From Circinella minor (Eukaryota > Mucoromycota > Mucoromycetes > Mucorales > Lichtheimiaceae): a stretch of DNA of 64,000 nt. The position numbers and the translations under genes were made by a program. This document shows positions 58,624-64,000 of this stretch, in pieces (within the stretch, counting starts at the first letter, position 1; every line of letters starts with the position of its first letter). The notes under the pieces were generated by a model that saw nothing but the letters and a program-made list of their open reading frames with translations, was not told where the DNA came from and made no database searches. The stretch covers positions 1 to 64,000 of the forward strand of contig JAEPRB010000035.1 in assembly GCA_016758965.1 (NCBI GenBank), in the 5' to 3' direction.

Positions 58624-60720
58624 GAATGAACAACACAGTCCTTGGAAATTAGCCATTTTCAAGGAAAAACTACTGGATAAGATATTGAAAAAGCAAATTC
58701 AAGTATTGCTGAATAATGTCCCATCCAATACCCCAAACTTTGATAATGATGATTTGATTAAGATGGTGAACGTCGTGACTGATCTTGATTATCAGAATAC
58801 TACCCCAAAAGTTGTTAAGCTTTCTCTCTTGGTTTTTGCAGCTGGTTTGGGCCCATATAAAGCAAAAGTAGCTGAAGATGTTGCGGATATGTAAGTAACA
58901 CTGTATGGTAGAGAGAAAAGCGAATTTAAGTACTAACATGAATTCCTTATACTTCCCTTCATCCATTTTTCTTGTAGGTTGGTAAAAATACCGATGACCC
59001 CCAATAGCAGACAAGAATAGTTTGGGTGAGTTCGACCTTCAGCCAAGGTACTTTGACCCATTGTTATTGTCAATTTAGATACAACCAAAAAAGTGGTATT
59101 ACGTTGGTCAAACAAAGAAGGTACATTGACACCAGATATTCGGCCAGATGCCATTGTGTCTCCTTTAGTTCAACGCGCGTTTGGTCCATCCCTTGGTTTC
59201 GGAGAAATTAAGCTTGGAGGTGACCAAATCACGAATCATCCCCTTTGCTTGGATACATTAAAACTCGCCATATTGTCACGTAATACCATGCTAAAATAGA
59301 ATCGCCCCGTCATTTCCTTTCAGGCAATTGGTAAGAAAGAAAAAGTCACTACACTAGATTTCATATACTAACCATTTTTCAATACTCTATAGACTGTCAA
59401 ATTGTTTTTTATGAGAATTACTACGGGCGCAGCAAAAGTCCGACTACGGGCGCAGCATGGAGGGGGCATGTTAGGATCGTTATGGCACGCTGCGCCCGTA
59501 GTCTGACTTTAATCTTTGATCCATTAAAAATCATCCTCACTTGAACAATTACCTTTGCTATTAAGTAGGCATAATAATTTGTTTTTTCTATAGGTGTTAC
59601 TTATGCTCTATAAGAGTAGAAATAGTAATAAAGTAGGAATTAAAAAAGCAGCCTGAATATGAAAACAACAAAGACTACAAATAACAGTGAGGAAGAAAAA
59701 ATGTTGATGATTCCAAAGTAAAATTTTTAAATTTGTGTTAAATATCTGATGATGATTATGGTATACAACAAATGATATTCTACATGTAATTGTATTCTAT
59801 AATTCAGTAAGCAATTGGTAAAGTTAATATATGTTTAACTCTTTCACTCAAAAAAAATAGTTGTTGCTTCAGACACTGCACCGATATTATCTATGACCCA
59901 GGTTATCCAACATATACCTGATCCCAGAATGTGAGATTTGATTGATTTAGATAGATAGTGACAATACTTTGTATAAAAGACATAGTAAAGAATGTGTATG
60001 ATAGTCAAAAGTTTGGGCCAAACGTTTATCAGAAAATACAAGACGAACTTAATGTATACCTATACTGATTTTTTATTAACTTTCAATATTTTGATTATCT
60101 TATATTTTTATAACTCCTTGTTTTTATATTATCTTTTATTATATTACACTATCATTATTTCTTATTTTCATAGTACCTCCTATTATTTTACATTGTCTTT
60201 TATGTTAATGCTATCCACAACACGAAAATATCCTTATATTACTAATGTATATAATTACAAGCTTAATACATTCTTGTTTTGGACAATCTATCATCTCTTT
60301 ATATACCTAATCGTATTAAATGGTCTACGTACCACATGTTCATTGATATATAATATAATAAAGTTCTATACTTTATGTATTATAAAAGGTATTTATAAAA
60401 ATGACAAAGATGACTTTATTTAAAAACATCCTCATTAAGCATTATATTCAAAAAAAAAAAAAACCCAAAGCAATGAAAAAGATAGAAGTAATTGTTCAAG
60501 TGAAGTCAGACTACGGGCGCAGCGTGCCATAACGACCCTAACATGCCCCGGACTTTTGCTGCGCCCGTAGTAATTCTCTTTTTTATATGACTCAAAAAAT
60601 TTATAGTCATTTTTTATTATGAATGAATTCAATCGCGTAATTGTACCAGATGTATTATCATCTTCCCACTCGTTCATTACATTAAAAAACCTTCATACCT
60701 TACTGCGTGTCATCCATCTT
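58624..60720 (+). pseudogene. Fragment of the repeated unidentified gene family, copy D, split by an inserted element
   Basis: Coding-like segments: EQHSPWKLAIFKEKLLDKIL near 58630, MVNVVTDLDYQ, LGPYKAKVAEDVADM, an intron with donor GTAAGT at about 58893, LGEFDLQPRYFDPLL, RPDAIVSPLVQ, then FGEIKLGGDQ. It shares with copy C the same one-base frame loss before TTKKVVLRW. It has its own defects: an extra 18 bp near 59000 and a TAG replacing a Tyr codon near 59298. The element at 59413-60578 interrupts it; homology to copy C resumes at 60579 (MTQKIYSHFLL-like, then FHSFITLKN). Confidence 0.6.
59413..60578. mobile_element. Non-autonomous fold-back TIR element with 8 bp target duplication
   Basis: A 1166 bp insertion in copy D, bounded by direct repeats TTTTTTAT (59405-59412 and 60579-60586). 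Comparison with uninterrupted copy C confirms the empty site. The arms begin GAGAATTACTACGGGCGCAG on both sides in inverted orientation and extend about 75-95 bp. Each arm is itself palindromic (CTACGGGCGCAGC and GCTGCGCCCGTAG), so it can fold into a hairpin. The left arm has an extra CTACGGGCGCAGC unit. The arms are GC-rich in an AT-rich genome. No credible protein is encoded in the interior. Eight-base duplications occur in hAT-like elements among others; superfamily unresolved. Confidence 0.85.
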
Positions 60721-60739
60721 TTTTTGGTATTGCTGCTAC

Positions 60740-61165
60740 TCAGCTGACCCATCTTTTGTAACTGCCTCTCCTTCTACAAGTTCTCATATCACAGAATTAT
60801 TCCAAATAATTGTCAGCGCCACTTAAAGTCCCGTGATTGCTCTATACAATGGTGTGTCCAACACACAATATTCATAAAATAGTTATTTATCATCAGAGAA
60901 TATTTTATTTTAATAAACATCAGTTCAATTGTGTTGTTTTAAGCCTCGTTGACTTGACGTCTCTTTTATTCATTCAAATATTGATTGATATCGATAACAT
61001 TCAATGTGAAATAAAATCTGTGTTGCCAAATAATTTTTCATGGCCAAAAGTATTTTTCGGAATGGCCAAATCGAATTATACAGCTTCAATTTAAGATTCC
61101 ACATGATTAATGCTTTATTTATATGTTAGTTTATTTCTATGAAAACTTTTTTTTCTGCCAGGAAA
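60740..61165. repeat. Inverted repeat E, right copy
   Basis: Continues directly from the 3' end of gene-family fragment D and matches 54196-54450 in reverse complement. Between the two copies lie the tandem duplication, the MULE and fragment D. Confidence 0.65.
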
Positions 61166-61384
61166 GATTATACGTATTATCAAAAATAAAATTTTCGACA
61201 AAAATAAAATTTCTATCGTACTTCTCAGTAATTAAGAGACCGTCTCCTCGAAGAGAATAAGAGGAAATTATAGATCAATTGAGGGCAATTGGTAGAAAGT
61301 TTATTTATCATACGTATGCTCTAATCTCATTATAAGTTTTTCTCCAGGACTAAGCATTTTTCAAAGAATCTGAGGAAATGGTAC

Positions 61385-62625
61385 CAGTCCTTCTTGGTTA
61401 CCTTGGAGCAGACATCTATGATTCTGGTGTGAGTGTCTCACCAGTTTTGAAAGGCTGTCTTTTGACACCATATTTTACCTTCGACCAGAATAGTTCAATT
61501 GAGTTCAGGAATGGAAGGTATACACACTTATAGCCTCTACTTTCTATCAAGTTTCTTACTGTAGCTGACTGATGTATGAAAGCAACATTGTCCATTACCA
61601 AGTAACAACTCTCGTGTTGCTTCGATCAAGAACACCCACCACATTACTTTTTATAAAGTAATTTAGTTAATGCGTGCTCGGCCCTTATTTCAACTTTGGT
61701 TGTTGTTGTAGCAACTTTATTATCTACTCTTCTCTTCTTAGCTCCCGAAACCATTATTAGCTTTTTCAAAAAAAATGGTAATAACACAGACACTTGAGAT
61801 GGCACCAAGGATGGTTATATTGTATGTAGAGCCTTTGGAAACAGGGTGTAGAGTGAATTCTGATCCATCCAGAAATACGCAATTGTTGCTCAAGTCTATT
61901 TCTTTATCAGCTAGTCATTGAAGGATGGTCTCGTTTTTTTTTCTTCTTAATTTTTAGCAACTGAAATCTTCTTTGACTCCTTTATAGATAGTGCATAGCT
62001 GGCTCTAATATGTCTATATACTATAGATAGGTTACAGAGAAACTTGGAGACTCTATGAGTAACAACTCGAAAATTTCAGGTACGGTTGTAGTTGACCGCT
62101 CATCAACAAGGTCGATAATAAACTTTGAGTCTTTCTCCATTCTGCGTCCTCTTTTCTTTCGTTGAGGTTTCTCTCCAGTTTTCTGCTACTGCGATTTGAA
62201 ACGGTAGGCTAATTATTCATTTATTTCTGTCTTTAAAATAGCATTCTTTATAGGTACATGTTACACTAACAGAGTAATAAGCTTGTTGATATCCTGTTGA
62301 GTGTATACACGCCCAGCATTGCCAGCGTCGTCTGCTTTTTTCAATCAGATCTCTGAGAGGATTCTCTTCTTTCAAATCGCTCTCACTACTCTGCACATCA
62401 GCTTCATTTTCCTTCTAGTCCGAACTATTACTGGACTCGTCATCTTCGTACTCTTCTTTCAGCTCCATCTTCGCATTCTTCAATTAACTCCATGGCTTCT
62501 GAAGTGATGTTACATTTCTACTTTTCTTTCACATCATGGACGTTATGCATCGACAATAATCTCACGTACAACTACAATATCTTTGTCGCGTAGAGACATC
62601 TCGTTCATATCATAGTCAATATACA
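61385..62625 (-). pseudogene. Tc1/mariner-IS630 (DDE_3) transposase relic
   Basis: Minus-strand coding remnants in order. An acidic Ser/Glu-rich N-terminus starts near 62625 (MYIDYDMNEMSLRDKD). A helix-turn-helix-like part follows with QQDINKLITL near 62295 in another frame. Then come CVFLDGSEFTLHPV near 61860, with the first catalytic Asp, and MVMDNVAFIHQSA at 61601, with the second Asp. LPFLNSIELFWSKVKYGVKR, with the terminal Glu, lies near 61500. Stops and frame shifts separate these pieces, so no active transposase can be made. The N-terminal arrangement resembles stand-alone Tc1-like elements that are common in Mucorales. Element ends were not identified. Confidence 0.65.
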
Positions 62626-63312
62626 TTTTTTTTAATAATAGTGAGAGGAAAGTGCTTTCTACCAGTGCTGAGTTTCTGACAAGCGGAAACCTGTGCGGAT
62701 CCCCCTTTTCACTCAATCAATAATATTTATGTTGAAATTATTGTTTGCTTGCGCAGCATCTCCTCTTTATCAATGCAAAATCGCTGTTTTTTTTAAAAAA
62801 AATCATTATTGCCATATCTGTGTTATTGTACTATATATTTTCATAGTTCCTGTTGGTGTAAGCTATATATTATACGTAACGTTATAGTAATAATAATAGC
62901 AGCAGATATGGAGAATTAAAAGCGTAAATAAACTAAATTACTTTTTATTCAATATGACGTAACATATTTATCTTTACTGATAAAAAATAAAATGCCACAT
63001 ATACCAACTCATCGTGCTTTTTTTTATCTACTTTTCCGCTAGTTTCCGCCTGGCGGGTCGAAAAGTCAGTAACCGCCAACATTGCTTTCTATTAATCGTC
63101 CTGAAAAACATAATGTGCCTGTGTGGCACGCTTTTTGTTTTTCTATTCTCTATTTTAGAGACCGAAAAAATATATTCAGGAACGCATTATTTACACACAA
63201 AAAGTATTGGTAGTTGAATACAATTGAATGCTAATTATTATTATGGATATGAGTTGCTATGGTGATATTATATAATTGGCATTAACAATAAGAGCATAAA
63301 AATAACAATCTG
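62626..63312. other. Region between transposon relics, no gene supported
   Basis: Mixed AT-rich sequence with short open frames of poor quality. A GC-richer patch lies near 63040-63080. No match found elsewhere in the window. Confidence 0.4.
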
Positions 63313-63314
63313 TA

Positions 63315-63842
63315 CAGAAGAGCCCCGTTAATTTCATATACTTCATTCCTGGCTATTTTGTGAAATTAACGGTGGAATGAAATTATCGAGGCACCATGTT
63401 GGAAGCAAATACGGGTAAAAAGTTTGACAGAAAAAATTAATAATAAATAAAGCAATATATATATAAGTGGCCGTGTAATATGGTTCTTATTATATAGCAA
63501 GAGTAATCACTAAAGAAAAAGTATGTGAGGACCATAAATACAATCAATGTTGGTACTGAAGTAGAGCTATCATAGTCCCTTTGGTTCTCAACTAGATTCG
63601 GACAGTTGCTGTCTTTGAAACAAGCTACTTTGTGTAGCTTCTTTATCGCAGAAAACTAATAAGAGCCTTTCTCAAGTCATGTGTTGGAAGATCGCTTAAT
63701 TTCAAGCCTTCAAAATCATTGTGAAAGTGAAAATAAAGGGGATGTGAAAGTTGATACTATGTTTTGCAACTATTCCTGGCAAAAACCAGTAAATTAACGG
63801 GGGTTGAAATTAAACATGGATGAAATTAACGGGGCTTCTCTG
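63315..63842. mobile_element. Non-autonomous Tc1/mariner-pogo-like MITE with TA target duplication
   Basis: A 528 bp element with inverted ends: left CAGAAGAGCCCCGTTAATTT, and right reads CAGAGAAGCCCCGTTAATTT on the complement. Both ends adjoin a TA dinucleotide (63313-63314 and 63843-63844), the hallmark target of Tc1/mariner elements. GTTAATTTCA-type motifs recur inside each end. There is no coding capacity. The nearby DDE_3 relic is of the same superfamily, but a relation is not shown. Confidence 0.75.
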
Positions 63843-64000
63843 TAGAGCTATTGTCCTGTATTACGTATTTATAAGTGAATAAAATAACTCTGCTCACTGA
63901 TATCAAGAGAAACAAAATTTTCTTTTCTTATCAAAATTAGGAAATATAATTATCGGTGTGGTGTTTTCCGTCCATGCTAAACATTCTTCAGCAAAAAATA

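Noticed and set aside
59992..60423. 143-codon hydrophobic open frame inside the fold-back element
   Set aside because: Made of Ile, Leu, Tyr and Phe codons from AT-rich DNA; no domain. Treated as chance.

Overview
This is a window of very AT-rich fungal nuclear DNA. It has short GT-AG introns in almost every gene, poly-Asn, poly-Gln and poly-Ser tracts in the proteins, and many poly(T) and poly(A) runs between genes. The gene content (GDSL phospholipase B, CFP1/Spp1-type PHD protein, Cgi121, Sds3, RPA-interacting protein, DASH subunit Hsk3, PARN, DHTKD1) and the style of the repeats point to an early-diverging fungus, most likely Mucoromycota (Mucorales-like). The species cannot be read from the window.

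Positions 1-42,420 form a mainly single-copy gene region. In order they hold: a secreted GDSL phospholipase B-like enzyme (+, 205-2227); an unknown Ser/Asn-rich protein (+, 2994-3788); a CFP1/Spp1-like PHD protein with a long disordered N-terminus (-, 4268-7284); a nine-exon multi-pass membrane protein (-, 8710-11402); an ACAD10/11-type aminoglycoside-phosphotransferase-fold kinase (+, 13454-15571); KEOPS subunit Cgi121 (-, 15968-16830); a predicted 27-residue CCHC zinc-knuckle mini-gene (-, 20502-20678) alone in a roughly 10 kb gene-poor stretch; a decayed Ndc10/Crypton-like recombinase gene (27338-28648); two small TIR elements in a second gene-poor stretch (30765-31219 and 32109-32895); then a dense cluster of an Sds3-like corepressor subunit, an unknown 176-residue protein, RPAIN, Hsk3 and PARN (34612-42419).

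Positions 42,420-64,000 are a repeat and transposon graveyard. They contain two copies of a 0.4 kb dispersed repeat (43.27 and 50.17 kb). They also hold a chimeric, internally deleted DHTKD1 pseudogene (44434-47907), a tyrosine-recombinase pseudogene, and a Ty3-like gag/protease relic. Two related fragments of an unidentified gene family lie at 43.7-44.4 kb and 58.6-60.7 kb. A Tc1/IS630 (DDE_3) transposase relic and a TA-flanked mini-element close the window.

The most notable item is an apparently intact Mutator-like DNA transposon at 55060-58520. It has roughly 50 bp near-perfect terminal inverted repeats and a perfect 9 bp target duplication. Its three-exon gene conceptually splices to one 904-residue protein that joins a MULE-type DDE transposase to a C-terminal OTU cysteine protease with its Asp, Cys and His residues present. 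It appears to have inserted into an already decaying member of the repeated gene family, which also carries a separate 1.17 kb fold-back element with an 8 bp target duplication. All exon joins are conceptual, made by eye from splice consensus and reading frame; no transcript evidence or database search was available.
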